A stretch of DNA of 64,000 nucleotides from Sesamum alatum (lineage: Eukaryota > Streptophyta > Magnoliopsida > Lamiales > Pedaliaceae), in NCBI GenBank assembly GCA_034509735.1, contig JACGWO010000005.1:38346479-38410478 (forward strand), written 5' to 3'. How positions within the stretch are numbered: the first letter of the stretch is position 1; each line of letters begins with the position of its first letter. The translations under genes were made by a program, and so were the position numbers. Below, one piece after another: positions 20,498 to 30,399 of this stretch. A model generated the notes under the pieces. It was not told the origin of the DNA and ran no database searches. It worked only from the letters and a program-made list of their open reading frames with translations.

Positions 20498-20745
20498 AAT
20501 TTTTTTTTTAATTAAAAGCGAAGAATTTTATTAATCTAAAGTAAAGTGATTACATTCAATCATGTCGGTTATCAATATCAAATAGAGACAATTACTATCA
20601 ATCATATCAACAATATCACATAAACTAATACCTAGCTATTACAACAGCAAATAATACTTACTATATAGTAGAAACAATATCAACGCACGCAGGAGTCCAA
20701 ACTTATGACATTTAGAATCATGAATTCTCAACTTCGCCAACTAAA
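20498..20745 (-). mobile_element. tRNA-derived SINE, minus orientation
   Basis: The T-rich left edge (20500-20508) represents the A tail. The body phrase gtaaagtgattacattcaat is shared with the minus-strand SINE at 60.9 kb, and the right edge holds a degenerate box B and box A on the minus strand. No clear target duplication was identified, so the ends are approximate. Confidence 0.55.
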
Positions 20746-21763
20746 CTAGATCTTATCAAACTAACGAAGGAGAGCTGATAAGATGAAATAGGCAAAAGGA
20801 AGAGAAGTGGTGCAGTGGGAGGAATGCCCAAAACTGCCAAAATGGCCCTCTTTCATACGTAACGCCAAACCGCCCCTTATCCCTTCACATTGGATTTACG
20901 CATTAAATACAAAAATATTAAATCAAAATTATTAAATTAAATTAGAGAAAGAAAATATTTTAGTAACATAACCTACGTATTTCTCACTGTTAATATTTCT
21001 GCACTTAATTTATATAAAGAAATTATATCTGTGACACAAAATTCGCCTCATTTTCTCAAAATTTTCATTATTCAAAATCTTATATAATTATATTTTACAG
21101 ATATTTGGATTCTAAGTATTTATACATTTATTAAACGGAAAACGCCTATAATAACCAACATGATTATTAAAAGGCTATACTTATTTTTTTCATAAATAAC
21201 TATTTATATGAATTAATTTATTAATAATATCTTATTCATACATAATCAAAGTTAATATTAATTTTGATCAGTTATTCATTTTATTTTGATTCTTTTTTAC
21301 AAGACAAAAATGATGAAATTTTAATTATGCAGATGCAAATATCTAATATTATTTCAAATGAAAACATATATTTATACTAATCCATATTAATATAATGAAA
21401 GTGTCTTTCTCACTCACGAATGACAATTTATGATACCGCGATACCAATTTTTTCATTATACCGATAATACTCTAAGTTAGTTTACATTTACGCAGGAACG
21501 GTGTGCCACGATGACCAGTATAAATAACAAAATCATTTTGTTGGCGATTTGTGATAGTGGCACTGCAACACCAAATTTTAAACTACCAATTTACATCCTT
21601 ATGTATCAATATAATTATTTATTTACGTCAAACGGTCCATATTATAGTCAATATACTTTATCCTAAACTTTCACTCATGCTCGTCACTTACTCCACTTTT
21701 AATTATAAATTAATTTGTATTTTTAAAATTTATGTTATATTTATTGAGTATGTACAAAGTTAA

Positions 21764-21771
21764 GTATATAT
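21764..21771 (+). promoter_or_regulatory. Possible TATA box of the 108-aa serine-rich gene
   Basis: A gtatatatta stretch lies about 115 bp before the ATG at 21881 in otherwise AT-rich DNA, so the motif has little specificity. Confidence 0.25.
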
Positions 21772-21836
21772 TAATACAAAGCACCGTTACATATTGAGCG
21801 TTTCTTTGCTTTTCATCTCCAAAAACCATAGAAAAA

Positions 21837-21857
21837 CCACACACACACACACACAAA
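21837..21857. repeat. (AC)n microsatellite in 5' leader
   Basis: About nine CA units end some 25 bp before the start codon of the 108-aa gene and so probably lie in its 5' UTR. Confidence 0.7.
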
Positions 21858-21880
21858 GAGATATACATACATATTAGTGA

Positions 21881-22207
21881 ATGGATTCAAGAAATTATTA
21901 TGGGTCTAATTCGTCTCCATCATGCCTCTGCTCCCCGACATCGCACCCGGGTTCATTCCGGTGCAGCCTTCATCGGAGCTCCGGCAGCCCTGCCCGGAAA
22001 GAACCATCTGAAAAGAACCCCCGGATCTTGGAGGGATCCGGATCCGGATCCAGGGTGTCGAAAGTGGGAATTCTGAAGGCATTCCTGATGAAGTTGATAA
22101 AGCCCAATTCCACCATTGATAATCTTCCGAGGAGGAGGAGGAATTTCCAGCCCAAGCCCACCCGCTTTTTTAACCCGAATTCTCAGAATCAACTGCTGGT
22201 TTCTTGA
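21881..22207 (+). CDS. Small serine-rich plant protein with CSPTSHPGSFRC motif
   Basis: Single-exon gene of 108 residues. Residues 15-32 read CLCSPTSHPGSFRCSLHR, almost identical to CMCSPTTHPGSFRCSLHK of the 206-aa protein at 42504. The C-terminal part (ILKAFLMKLIKP followed by RRRR and FQPKPTRFF, residues 64-97) matches the arrangement of that paralogue (LVKRALAALIRP, RRR, DFRPRPSRLS). The N-terminal serine-rich extension of the larger protein is missing here, leaving a compact two-part protein. A GGATCC-type hexamer repeat (about 22036-22052) encodes GSGSGS between the two blocks. Plant annotations call the family 'serine-rich protein-related'; no biochemical role is known to me. The closely spaced Cys and His residues could suggest metal binding, which is inference only. 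Confidence 0.82.
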   Translation: MDSRNYYGSNSSPSCLCSPTSHPGSFRCSLHRSSGSPARKEPSEKNPRILEGSGSGSRVSKVGILKAFLMKLIKPNSTIDNLPRRRRNFQPKPTRFFNPNSQNQLLVS

Positions 22208-22971
22208 ACATTATTATTATTATTATTTTGGAGAAAAGGTTTTAGCTGTAAATATTAATAATTTATAGGGACGATCATGTACTAATTATAAAAAGAAAGT
22301 CTTTTTTGTTTTTAAAATGGAAGTTATCTACAAATTGCATCCCATATATGCATTATTTTTTCAATACACAAAAGGGATTTTTTGTAAATACTTACTGTAA
22401 TGCTAATTTCGTTAAGTGATTGTAATTTGGAGGGAAAAGTTGATTGGAAAGGTTTGTTTCTTTTTTTTTCTTCACATAAAAATTGGCTATAAATAGCTTC
22501 TTTTTCTTCATAAAAGGCTTCATAAACAATTACAAAATATTGGAACCAAATGTACATATTGTAATTGTTGATCAACATTCAATTTTTTTAATACTGTTTA
22601 TGTTTTTGAAAATTCTGAATTTGATTCCCGTTGTTGTTGTTTTTATTTATGAATTTAATGAAAACTTAGGTATTATATATTAACATAACAACATTTATTG
22701 TACATTATATTAAAATTCATTACATTAATAACCCAATTACAAACAATAAGCTATTTATATGAAAAGAAAAAAAAAGGAACAAGCCTTTTCTACCAATTTT
22801 TTCCTCCAAATTTACATGCATTTAGCGGAATTAGCATCAATTGTTAAGTATTTAATGGAAATTTCATTTGTGTCCTAAAATTGAATAGGATACAATTTGT
22901 TAATTGCGTACAGTATGTGATCAAAATTAAAAATAGGTCCAGTTATTGGAACAAAAATGTAATTTACCCTT
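22208..22971. other. Intergenic downstream of serine-rich gene
   Basis: Begins with an ATT microsatellite (22208-22229) that lies directly after the stop codon and is probably in the 3' UTR. The rest is AT-rich and shows no gene. Confidence 0.55.
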
Positions 22972-24078
22972 GGCAAAATTTCACTTTTCGTCCTGTAAGT
23001 GTAGGGCTGTTGCACTTTTCGTCCTTTATCTTTTGAACAAACACATTTAGTCTTGTAATTTTAGTTCATTAAACACGTTCAGTCCTATAACTATTGACTA
23101 AACAAATTTAGTCATGTATCTATTTAAGTAAAACATATTTAGTCATGTATGTTTATTAAATGTGACACATTAAGTCCTTCTAGGTCGCCGAGTGAAATAA
23201 GAAGCCAGAGTTTTAACGCGTGTGTTCACGTGTTATGCATAAACACAATTACCCCAAAATAATTGCACAAATTCTCATTACAAGCCCTAATTTTCCCAAA
23301 ACCCTCTGTGTGTCGAACCCCTAATTTCTCAACGCAAAAGTGACAAAATGTTACTACATCTAACAAATGAGGTTCCATTTTAACCAAAAACTGACAAAAT
23401 GTTTCTACATCTAACCACCATGATGAAATTTAACACTTACAATAGTGAATCAAATGAAAAAAAATAAAAGAAAAAACACTTGGAATTTATAAAACTCAAC
23501 ACATTATAAACCATTTTATATTTCGCAAATAATTGGGATTACTAAACATTAATAAACTAAATAACAACTAATTGGCAAAAACTTATTTAAAATTCATCCA
23601 CTACATTCATAAAATAAGGGAAAAAAATATGTAAACACACATTAATCAACGCCTTTTATTTTTTATTCAAAAATTTCTTGCAACCCTAAAAAGCTTTTTA
23701 TTAACAATACTTACCGTATTCAGGTCTTGTCCATGTGTTTTGATTTTCACTCTGCAACATTTCATCTACACCACGCTTTCTTTTTTCTCTTTTTCTCTTG
23801 CAATGAGAATTTGTGTAATTATTTCGGTGTAATTGTGTTTATGTGTAACGCGTGAACACACGCGTTAAACTCCGGCTTCTTATTTCACTCGCCGACCTAG
23901 AAAGACTAAATATGTCACATTTAATAAACATACAAGACTAAATGTGTTTTACTTAAATAGATACAGGACTAAATGTGTTAAATGAACTAAAATTATAAGA
24001 TTAAATGTGTTTATTCAAAATATGAAGGACGAAAAATGCAACACCCCTATACTTACAGGACGAAAAGTAAAATTTGCC
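22972..24078. mobile_element. 1.1-kb non-autonomous element with ~310-bp inverted arms
   Basis: The left arm (22972 to about 23280) begins GGCAAAATTTCACTTTTCGT and the right arm (about 23810-24078) is its near-complement, ending acgaaaagtaaaatttgcc. The 9-mers tttaccctt (22963-22971) and ttaaccctt (24079-24087) differ at one base, as expected for a Mutator-type target duplication. The arms contain repeated 'gactaaatgtgtt' units and the stretch gcgtgtgttcacg. The central ~530 bp is AT-rich and non-coding, so the element would depend on a transposase elsewhere. Confidence 0.7.
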
Positions 24079-24097
24079 TTAACCCTTTCTTTTATCT

Positions 24098-24247
24098 ACA
24101 ATGATGTCTTAGTCTAGTGGTTAAGGCCAATGTCTCATAAATAAATTTGAGATCATGAATTCGAGTCCAACCAAATATGTGAGGATTTATCTCACTCGAC
24201 GGAAGTTTATTAATCCATGAATGTGTTTCTAAAAAAATAGAAGTACA
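24098..24247 (+). mobile_element. 150-bp tRNA-derived SINE (Au-like head)
   Basis: A-box-like tagtctagtggttaagg and B-box-like gaattcgagtcc occur with tRNA-like spacing, and a short A-run lies near the 3' end. The 12-mer tttcttttatct flanks it (24086-24097 and 24248-24259). It is inserted directly beside the right target duplication of the 22972-24078 element. Family wording resembles the plant Au SINE, from memory. Confidence 0.65.
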
Positions 24248-24259
24248 TTTCTTTTATCT

Positions 24260-24493
24260 TAGATACAAATTAAACCTTTTTATTTCATTCAAAATTCAAT
24301 TTCTCGAACTGAGGTCAGACACGTTGAGATGAAGGCACTTATTAGATTGTGCGTTTGAGTCTTACGACGAATACGAGCATTATTTAATTTTTAATAATCA
24401 TTTATTTATTTCTTTTGAATGTATTCGTAATTCAAAATTATATATGGAATTTATTAAGTTTTTTTATATTTGAATGGCACGAATGAAATAATG

Positions 24494-24524
<31 letters not shown>

Positions 24525-24971
24525 ACCAAAGGAAGAGAATCCGTAGAGAAATAATCAAATATGGCATCAAGAAAGAATATAATACAAAATTAAATTTTAA
24601 TTGTGCAATAATCAAATTCCATACTTGAACAAACGTGGCATCAAATCATTTTTATTTTTTTTATTTGAGCAAATAATCAATCCCACATGCATTCCTTCTC
24701 TAATTATCACTAACTACCAGGCATAATTTTTCCAGTACATGAAGGAACTATTATTTAATAATGCTTAATTATGAACTCAAATATTTAATGGTAGGTGAGA
24801 TATTGGGGAAAGAAGGGACAAGATTGAATAAGAATATTATTTTGTGTTTCTAATCTTACCTTATAATTCAAATAATCATGATTAGAGCTGCTAATCTGGC
24901 AATTATATATGTTGCAGTTCCATATGTCCTATCTAGTCCCTTCTATGATGCATTATTATGACTTTATTTTA
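24260..24971. other. Intergenic, AT-rich
   Basis: Contains a TA microsatellite (about 24499-24524) and a weak tRNA-like stretch near 24310-24375 that lacks a convincing box pair. No gene seen. Confidence 0.5.
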
Positions 24972-25214
24972 GGGTTAAATGCAATTTGTCCCTGTGTTAA
25001 TCAAAAAGAGCAATTATCCCCCTGTGAAAAAATAATTAGTAATTTACTCCTCTATGTTATTCAAAATGCAGCAAACAACCCCCTCACATGGGATTTTTTG
25101 CTCCATTTTTAGGGGATTTTTTGCTCCATTTTTTAAAATACAGAGGGTAAATTGTTATTCACAGGGGGTTTTTTGCACATTTTGCATATCACAAGGGGTA
25201 ATGCATTTTTCTCC
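24972..25214. mobile_element. 243-bp palindromic Mutator-like MITE
   Basis: The ends are GGGTTAAATGCAATTTGTCC and, complemented from the right, GGAGAAAAATGCATTACCCC. Flanking tttatttta and tttatttaa match at eight of nine positions. An internal phrase ggggattttttgctccattt recurs within 30 bp. The 111-codon frame at 25054-25389 is translation of this repeat and is not a gene. Confidence 0.6.
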
Positions 25215-25595
25215 TTTATTTAACATCCTAGCATCACAAAACAATAAACTTTTCAAATTAATTTCGCACAATTTTTTCTTTATTTTTTCCAAGAAAATTA
25301 CGAATATATTATCAATATGGTATTACCAGGTGTTTGCAAAAGCGTACTTTTTTAAAAATTGCGTAATTCTAGAAAAATTGGATAAATGATGCAAGTGAAA
25401 AAATCGGGAGTGTTTGAAAGTAATAGTTATAAATTGAAAGAAGTTGGTGTATTACTAGCTTATTTTTTAAATTACATTACTATCCTAATAAGTATGTAGA
25501 TTTTAATCATTATTAAAGCGAGGTATTTCCGGCATATACCAAAAATAGTTTGGGCAAAAAAATCATAAGGAAGTTCAACTTTTCTATATTATATA

Positions 25596-25879
25596 TCGAT
25601 ACTATATATAATTGAAAAGCACCCCATTGGTATTTTCAATTTTATGATCTATTAATTTTGTAATATTTTTATTATTTTATTAATTTTTTCTTTCTCTGCT
25701 CAATTTCTCATTTTCTCTTTCCTTTCAACTGCTTTCCCATTTTTCTACAATATTTTCTCATAATTTTTTTATATATTTAAATATTTTATTTATCTAATTA
25801 ATATATTTTTAAAATAATAATTAGTTATTAAATCTTAAATTAATTTTGCACACACATTTAAGTGTGCCACATTTACTAG
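25596..25879 (+). mobile_element. Non-autonomous Helitron with intact 3' hairpin
   Basis: Starts TCGATACTATATATAATTGA after an A and ends CTAG before a T. A perfect 6-bp stem GCACAC/GTGTGC (25848-25853 and 25862-25867, 8-nt loop) stands eight bases before CTAG, the expected Helitron termination hairpin. Related copies are at 2359-2677 and, 3'-truncated, at 32341. No coding capacity. Confidence 0.75.
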
Positions 25880-26032
25880 TTCAAAAAGAATATCATAACC
25901 CACAATAAGCACTTTCTCACCAACTTACAGTTTTTAACTTATTTCAGTTTAATTTAAGAGAAATATAAGCAGAAATTGTATTACCAAACATCATTGTTTA
26001 GCTTAATTTAAACTATAATCGAAAAAACACTT

Positions 26033-27008
26033 AGAGGATGTTTAACTAAATTTTTTTAAAACATCTTATAAGCTCCTACATCTTATAAGATGTTTTAGGA
26101 GCTTATAAGATATTGGATCTTATTTTAAAAATAAGGTCCTAAAGTATTTGGGTAAAATAAGATGTTAAAAAACTATAAGATGTTTTCACATCTTATAAGA
26201 TGCTAAGGTGTTTGGCATAATAAGGTCTTTTTATTGCAAAATGACCAAAAAGGACATATCATTCTTAGAATTGAATAAATTACTATAAAATACTTTCATA
26301 AATCGTATACATCAGTTTATTTCTAAATAAAAATCAATAGATTTTTTTTTCAAAAATAAAAAATTGACAAATTATTATCTCTAAACTTTTGTATCGAAAT
26401 AATATTAACATTCATGCTAGTCGAATATTAACATAGATATATAATCGATATATTTTTTTGTTAATTTCAATGACTACTTTTAACCATATTATAACATATA
26501 TTATCAGTAGCATGTTTTTCATAATTATAATAATTAAAAATTAATATTAATTACGTAATTAATGTCATAATTATATAAATATGAGAAGAAGAGATGATAT
26601 TATATATATATAATATATATATAGAGAGAAGAGAGAGAGAGGAAAGAGGAGAAGGGAGAGGGGAGGGAGGGAGACAACGATATATGTATGGAGATAGAGA
26701 GAGAGAGAGAATTTTTTATTGTTAAAAATATGTTTGTTATGTTAAGGGTAAAATTAAAATATAATCAATTAATAAGGTTATTTTTGTCTTATCAATTACT
26801 AATTGCATAGAGCTTATAAGATCTTATAAAAAAAATTAGGAAAGTTTAATTTTTTTAAAAAGATCTTATAAGACCCAAAACATCTTATTTTGAGGTCTTA
26901 TAAGTTCTTTTAAAAAAAAAATTGTCAAACGATTTATAAAATTTTAAAAATTCTCAAACATTTTATAAGATGTTTTGAAGAGCTTTTAAGCTTAGCCAAA
27001 CACCCTCT
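26033..27008. mobile_element. Non-autonomous hAT-like element, about 976 bp
   Basis: The left end agaggatgtttaactaaa and the complemented right end AGAGGGTGTTTGGCTAAG are inverted, and both ends are followed by many copies of 'catcttataaga' type subterminal repeats in both orientations. The (A/G)GGGTGTTTGG terminal type is common in plant hAT MITEs. No exact 8-bp duplication was found. A GA-rich microsatellite occupies about 26620-26712. A fragment of the same family lies at 38660-38850. Confidence 0.55.
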
Positions 27009-27039
27009 TAATTTAAGTTTTTGCACACACCTTAAATCC

Positions 27040-27340
27040 GTGAGTAATTATAAAGCACAACCTCTTGCTTGTGATATGTTAGGGCCCACACAGGTCCAGC
27101 CCACCTTGAATGCTGCCAGGCCCAAACTACAGGAAAAAAAGCCGGCCCACCTTGGGGAAAACGGTTGTACTAACTGTGATATAATAGTGCAGAGGAATGA
27201 GAAAAGAAGCAAGAAAATTGTCATAGAAGAAAAAAGTGTTTCTTTAGCTCCAGTTCCCATTATGGTGTATTGTCATTGCCTATCACCTGCAAATTTCGGT
27301 ACGTAAGATCCCAAAAGATGTTTTTCTTAATTCAACTGTG
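27040..27340. mobile_element. LTR-like mixed-composition fragment
   Basis: This stretch is much less AT-rich than its surroundings. It contains phrases such as cagcccaccttgaatgctgc, then 'gtattgtcattgcctatcacctgcaaatttcggtacg'. This wording is of the kind found in plant LTRs upstream of retroelement bodies. No terminal TG/CA pair or duplication could be set. It abuts the CACTA remnant. Confidence 0.3.
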
Positions 27341-27379
27341 TACGTTGCTGTAATTTTGTAAGTGTGTCAATGGTTCTTC

Positions 27380-28343
27380 AACTCAAGTACTATACAGATC
27401 TCCTCTCTTTTCTGTCTCGACTTTGTAATTTTCCTTTCCTGTTGATTTTTAGTAAAGGATCGCTTGTTCCTCCTGTACGGATGGTCTTGGGGGAAAAATT
27501 GTTTGTGGCAATCAAAATATCTCGCCTTCGTCCCATAGGCGGGCAAGTCATTGACGGTCCACATAAAGGCTGCATATATCATGAACGCCTGATTCGTGGT
27601 GTGGTCGTGTGTCAGTGCACCTACTTGCCACAATTGAAGTAGATCATCGATCAATGGCTCCAGGTACACATTGATAAGACGTTTCGGGTTGGACCTACCA
27701 GAGATCACCATCGTCGAGAACATGTATTTGAACTTCATACACATCCCGACTTGGAAATTGTATGGTGTCAGGAAAACTGACCAACATGAATACGTGCGGC
27801 CATACTGCCCGTGTGGTGCAAACCAATCGGTGCACAGATCCAGTTTAACAATAGGAGGTTTCACTGTGAAATCAGAGTATGTCGGGTCGAAATGCCTCCA
27901 CGCCTCAATATTAGAAGGATGGCACATGGAGCTCTCCTCTGTCTGATGGTCGGCATGCCACGTCATGTGCTCACCGTCTCTAGTGAAGCATACAACCTCT
28001 ACGGTCGGGGAGTCAGTGGCAAGTACCTAAGGACGACATATGGAGACTTCTTACGTTGGGGGTTCCGGTCCCTGGTCGGTTTGTACCTTGGGTCACCACA
28101 AAACTTGCAGTACTCCAGCCCAATGTTAATCTTCTAGTACAACATGCAATCGTTCTTACACGCATGAATCTTCTCCACGGGCAAACCCAAATCCCATATC
28201 AACTTCTTCGTGTTGTAGTAATCAGAGAAGAGGGTGTGATTGCGGGGTAATAGGTCACTAGCCCATTGAGACATCTGATCATAGCATCTCTCAGACATAT
28301 TGTTCTCAGTCTTGATGTTAACCAGTCGTGCAATCGCCGACAA
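27380..28343 (-). pseudogene. CACTA (En/Spm) TNP2-type transposase relic
   Basis: Read on the minus strand from 28343: an N-terminal part ending LGLPVEKIHACKNDCMLY, then YCKFCGDPRYKPTRDRN, LRYLPLTPRP and RLYASLETVS, then MTWHADHQTEESSMCHPSN, APHGQYGRTYSCW, LINVYLEPLIDDL and WTVNDLPAYG, and finally FDCHKQFFPQDHPYRRNK. These are consecutive landmarks of the TNP2/Transposase_21 family. It is broken by a TAG right after CMLY, a TAG after LTPRP and a frameshift before MTWHAD. In addition, roughly 30-50 residues normally found between DLPAYG and FDCH are missing. No CACTA terminal repeats were recognised beside it. It is dead as a transposase. Confidence 0.8.
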
Positions 28344-28379
28344 TTGGGATTCATCACAACCAGTATATAACGGCTCGGA

Positions 28380-28875
28380 GGAAGCTATGGGCAGGCAATG
28401 AAGATAAGATGGTGGAGGAGTTCTTCTGGTATGTATGATGCTGCTACAACCATCACCTTATTTCAGCCCTAAGCTCTTAATGTTTTTGGGTCGCGCTGCT
28501 GGTTGGCCACTGAAGATCCCACGTAATGTCTTTCTTCTTTGGCTTGCAATTCAAGAAAATCTACCCGCCATAGGCAGACTTGTGTGCTCTGTAACTTGCA
28601 TGAAGAGACATACATACATCTCTTCTTTGAATACTCGTATACAATCGATTGCATTAGACAGATCAACAGGAGAGTTTGGTTGTCCGGGCCAATGCAACAG
28701 TGGAGCTATGGGACTCAATGGGCTGCGAGACGGTGGAGGGGGAAACAATTAGTGAATGCGGCTAATCGGGTTGCACTTGCATCACTACTTTATCATATTT
28801 GGCAGGAGCACAATCTACGGATTTTTCAGAATACTTCAAAGGAGGCGCACATCATAGCTGAGTTGGTCATTTAGC
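28380..28875 (+). pseudogene. LINE-type zf-RVT (reverse transcriptase zinc-binding) remnant
   Basis: Plus-strand frames give KIPRNVFLLWLAIQENLPA, then after a frameshift RHRQTCVLCNLHEETYIHLF, followed by about 80 residues of tail. The pattern W-L-A-...-C-x-x-C-...-H-x-F-F-x-C/Y is that of the zinc-binding domain at the C-terminus of plant non-LTR retrotransposon proteins. The frame is shifted near 28560, and no endonuclease or RT domain remains. It lies head to tail with the opposite-strand CACTA relic, so one probably landed in the other. Confidence 0.6.
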
Positions 28876-28879
28876 AAGT

Positions 28880-30117
28880 GCAATAGAAACTACTCGCGCA
28901 TTATAATCTTGTTTACCTAGAAATTGTTTCTATTCTCCATATTTGGAGGATTACTTGGTAGGATCGTATATTGTAGTGCTATTTTAGCTTAGATGATGGG
29001 CAGTTTTGTATTAGATCTACACATTCTAGATGCCATTTTTTTTTCTTGAACACCAGTACATGTCATCTTTACATATATGAAATTTACCTTCCATCAAAAA
29101 GGATCCATCAACATTTCATTTCATTTTATTTTTTCCCACCTTTTTTTTAAATTTTTTTAAACAAATTTCTCATTTTTCTTTCGGACAAAAATGTCATATG
29201 TCTGAGGTTGACAATGTCCAAACACGACATTGGGCACGTAGTACAAGACACGATGCATGTCCCATAATTTTGTGGCCAAGAATCAAAGAATATTATATTA
29301 TGTATATATATGGGATGGTACGTAGGGATGCTGGTTTCGGTCATCAACCGACATTGCCAACCTAATTAAGTGGCCACAATTTCATGCACATCTACATTTC
29401 ATTTTTTAATTAAGGTTGCCTAGATTTTTTAGACTACACTAGTGTCCGCTTAGGTTAAAGTTTGGTGGTGATCAATTTTTGGTATTGCTAACCGAGTAAT
29501 TTCATTTAACTTTCTGCCACAATTCAAATAAAAAAATTCAAAAATTTACCTAAAAAGAAAAAGAAATTGAGTTTCAAGGTTAATCGATCGATGAATTCAA
29601 CCTCAACGATCATTGTCCGACTCGCTGAAAGAAAATTTTATCCTACCCTTCCATGTAATCCATGATGTTTGTCTGATTCACAGCGTGACTCGTTTGACTG
29701 AAATTCATGCTACTTGCTCTCTACTATTCAAATAGAGTTATGAGCAATAATATGATAAAATATTTCGAATGTCTTCTAGTAATTCATACCTAAGTAGAAG
29801 ATAATTTTAAAACTATTCATAGATAATAGGATTTCAGTATAAAATGAGGAAATAATTCATATTTCTTGATGAATTTTGAATTAAATTAGTCTTTGCTAAC
29901 ACGAAATTCACATAATTTCATATTTTTACATACGGTATAAGTAAAAACCCTTACATTCTGATTAAATTTTAAGACAGAAGAGATTAAGTATAGTTCACGA
30001 AACAACTAATGAAATGTCGCATTCGGATTCTTGGGCACGAAGAAATGTACATATTCAAATATGCAATAATGACGATTTTGATTGCATAATTAAATGAATT
30101 TGAATCATTCTGATTAA
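28880..30117. other. Intergenic, no gene seen
   Basis: AT-rich filler after the transposon relics. No inverted repeats with fixable ends and no coding frame of note. Confidence 0.5.
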
Positions 30118-30134
30118 GTCTTAACCCAATGAAG

Positions 30135-30377
30135 TGTCGAAGAGGCCTAGTTTAGTTGGCGAACCTGAGACCCCATATTCTTAAAGGTTATGGGTTCGAA
30201 CCCCTGCGTGGGTTGATGCTATTTCTGCTGTATAGTATGTATGATTTGTTGCTGTAATAGCAAAGTATTAAGTTTATGTGATATTATTGATTTAATTATT
30301 TGTAATCGTCTATATTCGATATTGATAGACGATATGACTGAATGTAATCACTTTATTTTTTTAAAAAAAAAAAAAAA
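30135..30377 (+). mobile_element. tRNA-derived SINE with 17-bp duplication
   Basis: The head holds A-box-like tagtttagttggcg and B-box GGTTCGAACCC (near 30191), followed by a body ending 'gactgaatgtaatcactttat' and a 15-A tail. gtcttaacccaatgaag (30118-30134) and gtcttaacccgatgaag (30378-30394) flank it, matching at 16 of 17 positions. It is the best-preserved plus-strand copy of the main SINE family here. Confidence 0.82.
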
Positions 30378-30399
30378 GTCTTAACCCGATGAAGAAGGT

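Larger units (their letters stand above)
18422..21760. other. Intergenic, no gene seen
   Basis: The first ~350 bp should include the 3' UTR of the membrane-protein gene. Beyond this lie a MITE (18826-19257), related tails up to 20040, a MITE-like palindrome at about 19655-19870, a SINE (20498-20745) and AT-rich filler. A TA microsatellite occurs at about 20051-20071 and an A-run at 19718-19735. No protein frame with recognisable content. Confidence 0.6.

Noticed and set aside
22972..24078. CRISPR-like array because of regularly spaced 'gactaaatgtgtt' units
   Set aside because: The units are imperfect, AT-rich and mirrored in two inverted arms of a transposon in a plant nuclear genome.
25054..25389. 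111-codon plus-strand frame
   Set aside because: It starts inside a palindromic MITE with a 9-bp duplication, and its sequence is repeat translation.
27811..28250. Plus-strand frames over the transposase relic
   Set aside because: They are the antisense of the TNP2-type landmarks readable on the minus strand.
30135..30377. tRNA gene at GGTTCGAACCC
   Set aside because: The tRNA-like head is followed by a SINE body, poly-A tail and a 17-bp target duplication, so it is a retrotransposon.
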